A DNA stretch of 64,000 bases from Paenibacillus anaericanus (GTDB lineage Bacteria > Bacillota > Bacilli > Paenibacillales > Paenibacillaceae): contig NZ_RZNY01000020.1 in assembly GCF_003994475.1 (NCBI RefSeq), positions 28,822 to 92,821 of the forward strand. The letters run 5' to 3'. Positions 53,702 through 63,006 of this stretch are shown here, in pieces (position 1 is the first letter of the stretch; each line of letters starts with the position of its first letter). A model generated the notes under the pieces. That model saw nothing but the letters and a program-made list of their open reading frames with translations. It ran no database searches and was not told where the DNA came from. A program made the translations under genes and the position numbers.

Positions 53702-54769
53702 GTGGAACCAATCTATAAAAACAAGCTGTTCCGCTATGGAGTTTGGACACTGTTAGGATTAGTCATTCTTTTTTTTGTTTGGCAGCTTCGCCCGATGATT
53801 GGACTGGTTTATGAGTTTTTGAAGGCTATCTTTGCTCCATTCATCATCGCGATGATCATCTCTTATGTGCTGAATCCGGTCGTTCGCATGCTCGGGGGAC
53901 GTAAAGTGCCGCGTACGATTGCTGTTTTGCTTATTTATGCGGTTTTTCTAGTTAGTTTGTCAGTCATTCTGATGAATGTGATTCCTATGTTTGTAGAACA
54001 ACTTGAAGAACTTGGAGAACATTTACCTGAGTTGACACTACATACCCAGCAAATGATGAATCGTATGGACAACAGTATACTTCCAGGGAGCATTCGGATG
54101 GGGATGAACAATTGGTTTTTCCAATTTGAACAACGTCTTGCGGGTGGGATATCAGACTTTCTTGATAATATAGGTACAACCATTGGACTTGTATTCAATG
54201 CTTTTATCGTTCCATTCTTAATTTTCTATATGCTCAAAGATTTTGAGGCATTCGAGCGTATCATGCTTCAATATTTGCCACGTACACATCGTAAATCCAT
54301 TGTGACTTTACTGAAGGAAATAGATGAAGCACTAGGGAACTACGTAAGAGGTCAGCTCCTTGTTTGTGTGATCATCGGAGTGCTTGCTTACATTGGGTAT
54401 ATGATTGTAGGCATGCAATTTGCATTATTACTGGCTGGGTTTGTTGCGGTATGTAACATCATTCCATATGTGGGACCTTTTCTCGGGGCAGCCCCTGGGT
54501 TGGTCATGGCGTCTACGATTTCTTGGAAAATGGTGCTACTGGTTGCTCTAGTAAATACGATTTGCCAACTTGTGGAGAGTAACATCATTTCCCCACAGGT
54601 AGTAGGTAAAAGCCTTCATCTTCACCCGATGCTCATTATTTTTGCACTACTTGTTGGTGGGGAAGTCGCCGGTATTCCAGGGCTCATTCTGGCTGTTCCT
54701 GTTTTTGCTGTTGGCAAAGTAGTCATCCAGCATTTCTATGCGTACTATGTTCGTCGGAAAACGGTGTAG
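53702..54769 (+). CDS. yrrI: AI-2E family transporter (YrrI-like)
   Basis: A 355-residue membrane protein of the UPF0118/AI-2E exporter family with about eight membrane segments and the C-terminal 'ISPQVVGKSLHLHPMLIIFALLVGGEVAGIPGLILAVP' motif. Substrates in this family are mostly unproven. GTG 53702 has AGGAGG. In Bacillus yrrI lies directly before alaS, as here. Confidence 0.9.
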   Translation: MEPIYKNKLFRYGVWTLLGLVILFFVWQLRPMIGLVYEFLKAIFAPFIIAMIISYVLNPVVRMLGGRKVPRTIAVLLIYAVFLVSLSVILMNVIPMFVEQLEELGEHLPELTLHTQQMMNRMDNSILPGSIRMGMNNWFFQFEQRLAGGISDFLDNIGTTIGLVFNAFIVPFLIFYMLKDFEAFERIMLQYLPRTHRKSIVTLLKEIDEALGNYVRGQLLVCVIIGVLAYIGYMIVGMQFALLLAGFVAVCNIIPYVGPFLGAAPGLVMASTISWKMVLLVALVNTICQLVESNIISPQVVGKSLHLHPMLIIFALLVGGEVAGIPGLILAVPVFAVGKVVIQHFYAYYVRRKTV

Positions 54770-54776
54770 GACCGCA

Positions 54777-54805
54777 TTGACAGCGGGAAACGTGCCTTAT
54801 ATACT
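54777..54805 (+). promoter_or_regulatory. SigA-type promoter of alaS
   Basis: TTGACA (54777-54782), 17 bases, TATACT (54800-54805), about 40 bases before the T-box. Confidence 0.75.
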
Positions 54806-54844
54806 TAAATTAATTTGTCTATAGTTGTAAATCGGTGATGAAAT

Positions 54845-55116
54845 GAAGTACGTCCAAGTTTGATTTTCCCAGAGAAGGGTTCCTTTGCGAACGGATATGC
54901 TGGCTTTACAGCATTCTAACCGTGTTTGCGATGGCTGAAAGAACCCGATAATCGACCGGATGGAAAGCTGATTTCGGAGTGTGAGTTCAAATTCACCGGA
55001 TGGTTCCCGTTATCGAACCGAACAAGGCGATCGTCACTCTAGTTCTCTTGAATGTAGAGTTACGATAACCAGGGTGGTACCGCGAGTTAATCGTCCCTGT
55101 GATCAGGGGCGTTTTT
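54845..55116 (+). promoter_or_regulatory. T-box riboswitch, alaS leader (Ala specifier)
   Basis: AGTA in 'AAGTACG' at 54847, GGTTCC...GGCTGAAAGAACC in stem I, specifier loop GGAAAGCTGA with GCT (54967-54969, Ala), T-box core AGGGTGGTACCGCGAG (55071-55086), and terminator CGTCCCTG/CAGGGGCG with T6 (55092-55116). Uncharged tRNA-Ala should switch on alaS. The part from 55117 to 55238 is an ordinary leader. Confidence 0.95.
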
Positions 55117-55238
55117 TCTATTTTTCGGCATATTTTTCCAGAGGTTGTTATATCAAGGAGTATATCGGACTCTTTAAAACCTGCAATTACTCTCTTAAAA
55201 TGCCGAATCAATTTTACAAAAACCTAGGGGGAACTAAT

Positions 55239-57863
55239 ATGAAATCAAGTGAAATACGCTCTAAATGGCTACAGTTCTTTGCCAGCAAAGGACATAAAAT
55301 CGAACCAAGTGCTTCGCTCGTCCCACATAACGATCCCTCCCTATTGTGGATCAATGCCGGAATGGCACCGTTAAAAGCTTATTTTGATGGCCGAGTGAAA
55401 CCTGATAACCCACGGCTAACCAACTCACAGAAATGTATCCGTACGAATGACATCGAGAACGTGGGAAAAACGCGCCGTCATCATACTTTCTTTGAAATGC
55501 TGGGGAACTTTTCTATCGGCGATTATTTCAAGGAAGATGCGATTACATGGGCGTGGGAATTCCTTACTTCACCTGAATGGATTGGTTTTGATCCTGAGCG
55601 TCTATCGGTAACGGTATATCCGGAGGATGAAGAGGCGTACAAGCTGTGGAATGAGAAGATCGGCTTACCAGCTGAACGGATCGTGAAGCTTGAGGAAAAC
55701 TTCTGGGATATCGGTGAAGGACCATGTGGACCTTGTACGGAAATATTCTATGACCGTGGTGAAGCCTATGGTGATCTTTCGGATCCAGAATGTTATACAG
55801 GTGGAGAGAATGAGCGTTTCTTAGAAATATGGAACGTAGTATTTTCTCAATTCAATCATAATAAGGACGGCAGTTTCACTCCGCTCCCAAGCAAGAATAT
55901 TGATACGGGTGCAGGGCTAGAACGTTTTGCATCGATTCTACAAGACGTGAACTCAAACTTCGATACAGATTTGTTCCAACCGATTATTGCTAAAACTGCT
56001 CAAATAGCTGGCTTGAAGTATGGATCGAGTGAAGAGATTGACGTAGCACTGAAAGTGATCGCTGACCATACCCGGACCGTGGCTTTTGCCGTTGCTGATG
56101 GTGTATTGCCTTCAAATGAGGGACGCGGATATGTTATTCGTAGACTACTTCGCCGTGCCGTACGCTATGGTAAGGTTCTTGGTCTAAGCAAACCTTTCAT
56201 GTATGGTTTAGTTGAGACTGTTGGTGAAATTATGGGTAGCTTTTACACCGACATTGTTACAAAACGTGAATTTATCGAGAAGGTTATTCATACCGAAGAG
56301 GAACGCTTCCACGAAACGCTCAGCGATGGATTGGCTATTCTAGCTCAAATCAGTGAAGAAGCAAAAGCTGAAGGTCGTTCTATGCTTACTGGTGCTGAAA
56401 CATTCAAACTGTATGATACTTATGGATTCCCACTAGATTTGAGTGAAGACTTCGCTATAGAGCATGGTTTGACTGTAGATCGTGAGGGTTTTGAAGCCGC
56501 AATGGAAGAACAACGTGCCCGTGCCCGTGCTGCTGGTCATAAGGGAGCAAGCATGGCTGTACAAGGTGGCGTTCTATCTGACTTCACGACTAAAACAGAA
56601 TTCATTGGATATAATGAGCTTGATGTAACAACAAAAATTGTGGCAATTGTGGTGGATGATACCTTCAAGGATGTATTATCCGCTGGAGAAACAGGACAAG
56701 TTATACTTGAGGCTACTCCGTTCTATGCAGAAAGTGGCGGCCAAGTTAGTGATCAAGGGACCCTTGTTGGTGAATTGGGGAATGCAGAAGTAAGCGGTAT
56801 GTTTAAAGCTCCACATGGTCAGCATGTTCACCAGGTCACAGTAATATCAGGAGAACTTCAGGTAGGTGCGAACGTAACAGCTCAGGTTAATCGTGAGCTT
56901 CGTGGGGGAATCATAAAGAACCACACAGCTACGCACTTGCTTCATAAAGCACTAAAGGAAACATTAGGCGGACATGTAAATCAGGCCGGTTCCTTGGTTG
57001 ATCCGCAGCGTCTTCGATTTGACTTCTCCCACCTGGGCAGTATTTCTGCTGAAGAACTTACGGAGATCGAACGCCGGGTGAATGAGCAAATTTGGAAGGC
57101 ACTGAATGTTGTCATTGAACTGAAGCCTATTGATGAGGCGAAGGCTATGGGTGCAATGGCATTGTTCGGAGAGAAGTACGGTGATGTCGTTCGCGTTGTT
57201 CAAGTAGGTGACTATAGTCTAGAGTTATGTGGTGGATGTCACGTAAGCAATACGTCTGAGATTGGTTTATTCAAATTGATCAGTGAGAGTGGAATAGGGT
57301 CGGGCGTTCGTCGGATCGAGGCAGTAACGGGCCATGGGGCATATCTATATATGGATGGCCAACTAGACACACTCAAACAGTCTGCAGCATTGCTAAAGAC
57401 TAATGTGAATGATGTGCCAAAACGAATTGAAGCTCTATATCAGCAGTTAAAGGACTTAGGGAGAGAGAATGAGTCCCTACAAAGTAAGCTTAGCGTAATT
57501 GAAGCTGGTGAATTAACTAGCCAAGTAGTCAATCTGGGTGATACTAAGTTACTTGCAGCGCGCGTTCAAGCAGGTAGTATGGATGCCCTTCGTGGTTTAG
57601 CTGACGAACTGAAGCTTAAACTCCCAGACGTGGTGTTGGTACTTGGAGCAACGGCAGAGGATAAAGTTAACTTTGTAGTTGTTGTGCCTCAAGAGGAAGT
57701 AAAACGTGGTCTACATGCCGGTAAATTAGTTAAAGAAGTAGCAACTGTTTGCGGCGGTGGAGGCGGTGGACGTCCAGATATGGCTCAAGCCGGTGGTAAG
57801 GATGCTAGCAAGCTAGATGAAGCCCTTAAGGTAGCTGGACAATGGATTATTTCACAAGTTTGA
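55239..57863 (+). CDS. alaS: Alanine-tRNA ligase
   Basis: An 874-residue class II synthetase. Catalytic core ([18 protein letters not shown] at the start, '[17 protein letters not shown]', '[11 protein letters not shown]'), anticodon-recognition helical part, editing domain with zinc ligands in '[12 protein letters not shown]' and '[15 protein letters not shown]', and the C-Ala domain ending with '[16 protein letters not shown]'. ATG 55239 has AGGGGG; an in-frame extension to 54981 runs through the T-box terminator and is excluded. Confidence 0.97.
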   Translation: MKSSEIRSKWLQFFASKGHKIEPSASLVPHNDPSLLWINAGMAPLKAYFDGRVKPDNPRLTNSQKCIRTNDIENVGKTRRHHTFFEMLGNFSIGDYFKEDAITWAWEFLTSPEWIGFDPERLSVTVYPEDEEAYKLWNEKIGLPAERIVKLEENFWDIGEGPCGPCTEIFYDRGEAYGDLSDPECYTGGENERFLEIWNVVFSQFNHNKDGSFTPLPSKNIDTGAGLERFASILQDVNSNFDTDLFQPIIAKTAQIAGLKYGSSEEIDVALKVIADHTRTVAFAVADGVLPSNEGRGYVIRRLLRRAVRYGKVLGLSKPFMYGLVETVGEIMGSFYTDIVTKREFIEKVIHTEEERFHETLSDGLAILAQISEEAKAEGRSMLTGAETFKLYDTYGFPLDLSEDFAIEHGLTVDREGFEAAMEEQRARARAAGHKGASMAVQGGVLSDFTTKTEFIGYNELDVTTKIVAIVVDDTFKDVLSAGETGQVILEATPFYAESGGQVSDQGTLVGELGNAEVSGMFKAPHGQHVHQVTVISGELQVGANVTAQVNRELRGGIIKNHTATHLLHKALKETLGGHVNQAGSLVDPQRLRFDFSHLGSISAEELTEIERRVNEQIWKALNVVIELKPIDEAKAMGAMALFGEKYGDVVRVVQVGDYSLELCGGCHVSNTSEIGLFKLISESGIGSGVRRIEAVTGHGAYLYMDGQLDTLKQSAALLKTNVNDVPKRIEALYQQLKDLGRENESLQSKLSVIEAGELTSQVVNLGDTKLLAARVQAGSMDALRGLADELKLKLPDVVLVLGATAEDKVNFVVVVPQEEVKRGLHAGKLVKEVATVCGGGGGGRPDMAQAGGKDASKLDEALKVAGQWIISQV

Positions 57864-58002
57864 TTTATTTGATTCCATATTTAGGGGCATAAAACAGCTG
57901 AAAATTTCCTTATGCAACTCTAGATATGATATAGTATGAATAGGTTAAGAGGAAATTAACTGCGACCTAGAAGGTGTATGTCTCAAGAAGCGAGGTGTCA
58001 TC

Positions 58003-58263
58003 ATGGACTCTATGGATAAGACGGTCAAGTTTAACGTCAAAGGTGATGAACAGGAAGCGTCAGCGCAGGAAATTCTTCTTACGGTATATGGGGCACTACA
58101 GGAGAAAGACTACCATCCCGTTAACCAGATTGTCGGTTATTTATTGTCAGGAGACCCGGCATATATTCCGCGTCATAACAACGCGCGAAGTCTGGTCCGC
58201 AAGAAAGAGCGTGACGAACTGATCGAAGAACTGGTTAGATTTTATATGGCCGGCCACCGTTAG
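58003..58263 (+). CDS. yrzL: IreB-family regulatory protein (YrzL)
   Basis: An 86-residue protein of the DUF965/IreB family ('[43 protein letters not shown]' is near-invariant). In Enterococcus IreB is phosphorylated by the kinase IreK. Start ATG 58003. The order alaS-yrzL-ruvX-yrzB is conserved in Firmicutes. Confidence 0.92.
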   Translation: MDSMDKTVKFNVKGDEQEASAQEILLTVYGALQEKDYHPVNQIVGYLLSGDPAYIPRHNNARSLVRKKERDELIEELVRFYMAGHR

Positions 58264-58272
58264 GAGAACAGC

Positions 58273-58689
58273 ATGAAATTAATGGGTTTGGATTATGGGG
58301 ACCGTAGAATTGGTGTTGCCGTCAGCGATGATCTGGGTTGGACTGCCCAAGGTGTTGAGGTTATTGATCGCCAGAGGGAAAGTTCTGAACTACAGCGTAT
58401 TGCGAAGCTTGTGGAACAATACGCAGTTGAGGAAATCGTTGTTGGATTACCCAAGAATATGAACGGCACCATCGGACCCCGCGGGGAAATATGTATGGTC
58501 TTTGCAGAGGAGTTGCGGGCGGAACTGAATTTACCCGTTCACCTGTGGGACGAACGACTGACAACGGTATCTGCTCAGCGTACACTGATCGAGGCTGATG
58601 TTAGTCGGAAGAAGCGTAAAGGGGTCGTGGATAAAGTCGCCGCGGTCTTGATATTACAAAATTATATGGACTCTAAGAGTAAAAAGTGA
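58273..58689 (+). CDS. ruvX: Holliday junction resolvase-like RuvX (YqgF)
   Basis: A 138-residue RNase H-fold nuclease: 'GLDYGDRRIGVAVSD' with D7, 'IVVGLPKNMNG' and 'LWDERLTT' carry the acidic residues. It is linked to 16S rRNA processing and recombination. It starts 9 bases after yrzL. Confidence 0.94.
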   Translation: MKLMGLDYGDRRIGVAVSDDLGWTAQGVEVIDRQRESSELQRIAKLVEQYAVEEIVVGLPKNMNGTIGPRGEICMVFAEELRAELNLPVHLWDERLTTVSAQRTLIEADVSRKKRKGVVDKVAAVLILQNYMDSKSKK

Positions 58690-58701
58690 GGGTGATCGCA
58701 C

Positions 58702-59016
58702 ATGTCTAATGATCGTATCGGCAATGAAGAAGAACCGGAAATTATTTATATCCCTGATGATGAGGGCAATGAAGAAGAATTCGAAGTTATTATGAAATTC
58801 GAAGTTGACGGTTCGGACGCCAAGTATATGATGGTCGTTCCTATTGAATCTGATGAGGAAGATGAAGAGAGCGAAGAGGTCTATGCGTTCCGTTACGAGG
58901 AAGATGGCGATGATCTAAAGTTGTACACGATCGAAAGTGATGAAGAATGGTCGATCGTTGAAGAGACGTTCAACACTTTGATTGATGAGTTCGACGGGGT
59001 GGAAGATCATGACTGA
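58702..59016 (+). CDS. yrzB: DUF1292 protein YrzB
   Basis: A 104-residue very acidic protein (Glu/Asp-rich, 'EESDEEDEESEEV', 'DDEGNEEEFEVIMKFEVDGSDAKYMMVVPI'). DUF1292 proteins have no known reaction. It follows ruvX by 12 bases and overlaps the next DUF1292 gene by 8. Confidence 0.92.
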   Translation: MSNDRIGNEEEPEIIYIPDDEGNEEEFEVIMKFEVDGSDAKYMMVVPIESDEEDEESEEVYAFRYEEDGDDLKLYTIESDEEWSIVEETFNTLIDEFDGVEDHD

Positions 59017-59311
59017 TTTCTCGGCAGACAAAGTAGTTTGGTCTTCACGGGTACATGATACTTTTGGTCCTGTTGTGGAACTTTCAGATGAGCAGGGACA
59101 AATTTCGTATTATACGATTGAGAAGGAATTTGATGTGGCAGGGAATTCCTACGCCGTTCTTATTTCGGAAACCCGCTCTGATGTTCAAGGTCCTGAGATC
59201 TTCAGAATTATAACCACGGTAGAGGGAACTCTAGAATTGGTTACGATTGATGATGATGAGGAATGGGAGAACGTTTCTGAACTGTATGACGAGTTAACTT
59301 TTCCAGAGTAA
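59009..59311 (+). CDS. Second, diverged DUF1292 protein
   Basis: About 100 residues. It keeps the DUF1292 layout (central 'ISYYTIEKEFDVAGNSYAVLISE', C-terminal 'VTIDDDEEWENVSELYDEL') like yrzB's 'YTIESDEEWSIVEETFNTL', but is less acidic. It is probably an old tandem duplicate of yrzB. ATG 59009 has GGGGTGG and overlaps the yrzB stop. Bacillus has only one copy here. Confidence 0.85.
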   Translation: MTDFSADKVVWSSRVHDTFGPVVELSDEQGQISYYTIEKEFDVAGNSYAVLISETRSDVQGPEIFRIITTVEGTLELVTIDDDEEWENVSELYDELTFPE

Positions 59312-59350
59312 TTTCGGAATTCTCGCGGAGTATTATAGATTGGTCTGAGG

Positions 59351-59373
59351 GGGGCGGGACAACCGCCCCTTTT
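59351..59373 (+). terminator. Terminator before mltG
   Basis: GGGGCGG/CCGCCCC with a 5-base loop and TTTT. Confidence 0.75.
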
Positions 59374-59391
59374 GGCTGCAAAGGGGTTGAA

Positions 59392-60450
59392 ATGTTGAAG
59401 AGGATATGGAAATGGCTGATGATAATCGTAATTGCTATTATTGTGGCTGTTGGTGCTGCAGGAGCTTATATCTATAATGAAATGCAACCAGTGAAGTCAT
59501 CAGAGCAAGTTGTAAAGTTTACAATTGAACCTGGAGTTGGAACCAGTGGCATAGCTGATATTCTGGAGGACCAAGGACTGATTAAGAATTCTTTCCTGTT
59601 CGTATCCTATTTGAAGTTGAAATCCGAAGGAACCCGATTTCAAGCGGGAGTATATGAGCTTCAACCAGGCGTAACATACGATGAAATCATTGCGAAGCTT
59701 AATAGTGGAGACGTTGTAAAAACCGAGATGATCAAGTTTACAATACCTGAAGGGTTTACTGTGACACAAATGGGAGACAAGCTTGCTGAGGAAGGGATTG
59801 TCAATAAGGACTCCTTTTTAAAGTTGGCAAAAGATCCTACTGGGTTAAATAATGAGTTGCTGGGTTTAGTCCCTGCTGACTCTAAATTGATGTATCGGCT
59901 CGAAGGATATCTGTTCCCTGAGACGTATGAGCTCAAGAAGGGGAGCAGTGAATTAGATATTATACAACGGATGTTGGATGAGATGGAGAAACGACTGGGT
60001 CAAATTCCTAATTTCGAGGACAAGTTGAAAGCGCGAGGCCTGACTTTAAACGAACTCATGACGGTAGCATCCCTAGTAGAACGTGAGGTCGTTGTTGATT
60101 CCGAACGAAGCATCGTAGCAGGTGTCATTTATAATCGACTAGCCACGGGTAATATGAAATTGGAGATTGATGCTACCGTTCAGTATTTACTCGGGAAACC
60201 TAAAGAGCGTTTGATGAACTCTGATCTAAGGAAAGTTGACAGTCCATATAACACTTATTTATATTTAGGACTGCCACCAGGACCGATTGCTGCGCCAAGT
60301 CTTAAATCGATTGAGGCATCGCTTGAACCTAAGTCTTCGGAGTATTTATTCTATGTGACGAAGAAAGATGGTAGTGGTGAGCATTTATTTGCCAAGACGT
60401 ATAAGGAACATCTGAAGAACATCGAGAAAAGCAAGGCTATGGCCAAATAA
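59392..60450 (+). CDS. mltG: Endolytic transglycosylase MltG (YceG-like)
   Basis: A 352-residue membrane-anchored enzyme (TM 8-28) that cuts glycan strands during elongation. A LysM-like subdomain precedes the catalytic region; E230 in 'VASLVEREV' is the catalytic Glu, and 'DATVQYLLGKPKERL' and 'SPYNTYLYLGLPPGPIAAPSL' are conserved. ATG 59392 has AAAGGGG. Confidence 0.94.
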   Translation: MLKRIWKWLMIIVIAIIVAVGAAGAYIYNEMQPVKSSEQVVKFTIEPGVGTSGIADILEDQGLIKNSFLFVSYLKLKSEGTRFQAGVYELQPGVTYDEIIAKLNSGDVVKTEMIKFTIPEGFTVTQMGDKLAEEGIVNKDSFLKLAKDPTGLNNELLGLVPADSKLMYRLEGYLFPETYELKKGSSELDIIQRMLDEMEKRLGQIPNFEDKLKARGLTLNELMTVASLVEREVVVDSERSIVAGVIYNRLATGNMKLEIDATVQYLLGKPKERLMNSDLRKVDSPYNTYLYLGLPPGPIAAPSLKSIEASLEPKSSEYLFYVTKKDGSGEHLFAKTYKEHLKNIEKSKAMAK

Positions 60451-60465
60451 CTGAGGTGGATATAT

Positions 60466-61401
60466 ATGGATAATAAGACGGAACTTCTAACACCTGCGGG
60501 TTCCTTAACAGAATTACAAATGTATCTCGAAGCTGGTGCTGATGCTGTCCTAATTGGAGAAGAAAAATTCGGCATGAGGCTACCTGGTAATTTCAAGCTA
60601 AATGAAATCGCTAAAGCTGTAGAGTTTGCACACGGACGGGGAGCTAAGGTTTATGTAAGCATCAACAACGTGGTAGACAACGAATTACTTAAGGAGCTTC
60701 CTGATTACGTGAAGGGACTGGCTGATTGTGGCGTGGACGGTGTCCAGTTTGGTGATCCAGCCGTACTGCAGCTGGTAAGAGAGATTGCTCCACAAATGGC
60801 TGCTCACTGGAATGCTGAAATGATGTCAACGAACTATTCAACTGCTAACTATTGGGGAACCAAAGGGGCTTCAAGAGTCGTGCTTGCACGTGAGTTGAAC
60901 ATGGATGAAATTACGGGGATGTCTCCACATCTGCAAGTACAATCTGAGGTGCAAGTACACGGTATGACGAACATTTATCATTCCAAACGCCGTCTTGTAC
61001 GTAGTTACATGACACATCAAGGCCGTCCGGTTAAGGAAAATGAATCGCTTGGTATAGAGCGAGGTCTATTCCTGATCGAAGCGGAGCGTTTAGATGAGAA
61101 ATTTCCTATTTATGAGGATAACAACGGGACACATATCATGAGTTCTGACGATATTTGTATTATGGAAGATTTACATTTGCTAATGGAGGCTGGGGTAGAC
61201 AGTTTTAAAATTGAGACTCTACTCAAGTCACCTGTATATAATGTGGCTGTAATAAAGGCATATCGTAAATCAATCGACACTTATTTTAGTAACCCCGAAG
61301 TGTATGAGTTTGATGAGATGTGGCTAGAAGAGGTCCGGCAGATGCAGGATCCGGAACGCGAATTATCTTTTGGATTCTTTTATAAAGAACAAGTCTATTA
61401 A
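60466..61401 (+). CDS. trhP1: U32-family tRNA hydroxylation protein TrhP1
   Basis: A 311-residue U32-family protein (YrrN in Bacillus). 'ELLTPAGSLTELQMYLEAGADAVLIGEEKFGMRLPGNF' opens the barrel and the U32 core 'VQVHGMTNIYHSKRRLVRSYM' follows; it lacks the full cysteine cluster of TrhP2. With TrhP2 it makes ho5U34 in tRNAs from prephenate. Bacillus has the methyltransferase trmR (yrrM) between mltG and this gene; it is absent here. Confidence 0.9.
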   Translation: MDNKTELLTPAGSLTELQMYLEAGADAVLIGEEKFGMRLPGNFKLNEIAKAVEFAHGRGAKVYVSINNVVDNELLKELPDYVKGLADCGVDGVQFGDPAVLQLVREIAPQMAAHWNAEMMSTNYSTANYWGTKGASRVVLARELNMDEITGMSPHLQVQSEVQVHGMTNIYHSKRRLVRSYMTHQGRPVKENESLGIERGLFLIEAERLDEKFPIYEDNNGTHIMSSDDICIMEDLHLLMEAGVDSFKIETLLKSPVYNVAVIKAYRKSIDTYFSNPEVYEFDEMWLEEVRQMQDPERELSFGFFYKEQVY

Positions 61402-61419
61402 TTAATGAGGTGAACGAAG

Positions 61420-62766
61420 ATGCAAACAACGGAGAGACATATTCCGAAATACAGCGGAAAACGCCATCGTTTGGCTAAACCGGAATTACTTGCTCCGGCA
61501 GGTAACCTTGAAAAGTTAAAATTTGCTGTCCATTACGGGGCAGATGCTGTATATATCGGTGGACAGAAGTACGGCCTTCGTTCTAATGCGGATAATTTCA
61601 GCTTTGATGAAATGCGCGAAGGGGTTGAGTTCGCTAAGAAATACGGAGCCAAAGTGTTTGTGGCGACCAATATTTATGCGCATAACGAGGATATTGAGGG
61701 TATAGAAGAATATTTGCGGAATTTATACGATGCAGGGATCTCGGCAATTATTGCAGCTGACCCTGTTATTATTGATACAGCACTGCGCACAGTTCCGGGT
61801 CTGGAAGTCCACCTTAGCACCCAGCAATCGACGATAAATTGGCAGGCGGTTAAGTTCTGGAAGGAACAAGGGCTCCCACGGGTTGTTTTGGGGCGTGAGA
61901 CAAGCTTTGAAGAAATTAATGAGATCAAAAAAAATGTAGACATCGAAATCGAAGCATTTATCCATGGTGCGATGTGTTCTTCATATTCTGGACGATGCGT
62001 ACTTTCAAACCATTTTACTGACCGAGATTCTAATCGGGGAGGCTGTTGCCAGTCATGCCGTTGGAAATATGATCTGTTCGAGGATGGTCGTTCTGAGCCA
62101 GAAGGTGATTGGATTTCTGAGGAAGAGGCAGAGGATGCCAAAGCTTCTCGTCGATTCGAGCTTGGCGTAACACAGTTACCGTTGTTTGAAGAGCAAGATA
62201 ATGCTTTTTCGATGGGGTCTAAGGATTTGTGCATGATAAATCATATTCCTGATTTGATTGATGTTGGCGTGGACAGCTTCAAAATTGAAGGAAGAATGAA
62301 ATCGATCCATTATGTAGCTACTGTAGTTAACGTTTATCGTAAAGCCATAGATGCTTATATGGCAGATCCAGAAAATTATGTTCTTAAGCCTGAGTGGGTG
62401 GAAGAGATTAATAAGGCAGCCAATCGTCCGCTTAATACCGGATTTTTCTATGATACGCCTGATCATGAAGATCATATTTATGAACCGGAAGAAAAAGCAG
62501 CACCATACGATTTCGCGGGACTTGTACTGGAATATGATGAAGTTACTGGAATGGCTGTTATTCAGCAACGGAATCACTTTAAACCAGGGCAGGTGGTTGA
62601 ATTTTTCGGTCCAGGAGATACCCTTTTCAAGCAAACGGTTGATAAGATTTGGGATGAGAAGGGAAATGAATTGGATGCAGCTCGCCATCCGTTGCAACGA
62701 ATCAAGATGAAGGTTGATCAGCCAGTGTCTTATTTTGATATGATGCGTAAAAGTAATAAAAAATAA
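61420..62766 (+). CDS. trhP2: U32-family tRNA hydroxylation protein TrhP2
   Basis: A 448-residue U32 protein (YrrO). 'LLAPAGNLEKLKFAVHYGADAVYIGG' opens the barrel and the signature 'EAFIHGAMCSSYSGRCVLSNHFTDRDSNRGGCCQSCR' carries the four cysteines for an iron-sulfur cluster. It has the C-terminal extra domain. GAGGTG precedes ATG 61420, 18 bases after trhP1. Confidence 0.94.
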   Translation: MQTTERHIPKYSGKRHRLAKPELLAPAGNLEKLKFAVHYGADAVYIGGQKYGLRSNADNFSFDEMREGVEFAKKYGAKVFVATNIYAHNEDIEGIEEYLRNLYDAGISAIIAADPVIIDTALRTVPGLEVHLSTQQSTINWQAVKFWKEQGLPRVVLGRETSFEEINEIKKNVDIEIEAFIHGAMCSSYSGRCVLSNHFTDRDSNRGGCCQSCRWKYDLFEDGRSEPEGDWISEEEAEDAKASRRFELGVTQLPLFEEQDNAFSMGSKDLCMINHIPDLIDVGVDSFKIEGRMKSIHYVATVVNVYRKAIDAYMADPENYVLKPEWVEEINKAANRPLNTGFFYDTPDHEDHIYEPEEKAAPYDFAGLVLEYDEVTGMAVIQQRNHFKPGQVVEFFGPGDTLFKQTVDKIWDEKGNELDAARHPLQRIKMKVDQPVSYFDMMRKSNKK

Positions 62767-62778
62767 GTTTAAAAACTT

Positions 62779-62812
62779 GGGGGTTTTGGTCTAGGCCGAA
62801 AGCCCTTTTTTA
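62779..62812 (+). terminator. Terminator of the mltG-trhP operon
   Basis: GGGTTTT..AAAGCCC imperfect stem followed by T6. Confidence 0.75.
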
Positions 62813-62842
62813 TTTTTAGTGATTTTTCTTACAATATCTCTA

Positions 62843-62869
62843 AAAAATCATTCACTATGTAACCGATAT
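62843..62869 (+). promoter_or_regulatory. SigD-like promoter of the chemoreceptor gene
   Basis: AAAA (62843-62846), exactly 15 bases, ACCGATAT (62862-62869), near the SigD consensus TAAA-N15-GCCGATAT. Confidence 0.5.
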
Positions 62870-63006
62870 GATAGAGGAGACCGTTAATTTTTGTCGAATA
62901 TTGGTATATAAGACATTGTAAATGCTTAAAATGTGTTAGATGCGAAGCAAGGCCTTCAACCTTATTTTTAAAGGAAGTTTACTACTAAGAGTGGTGGGTG
63001 ATCGAC

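Noticed and set aside
54981..55238. In-frame N-terminal extension of alaS
   Set aside because: It passes through the T-box core and terminator, and the family N-terminus begins at 55239.
62176..62697. 173-codon minus-strand frame inside trhP2
   Set aside because: Opposite an intact gene; composition is that of antisense translation.
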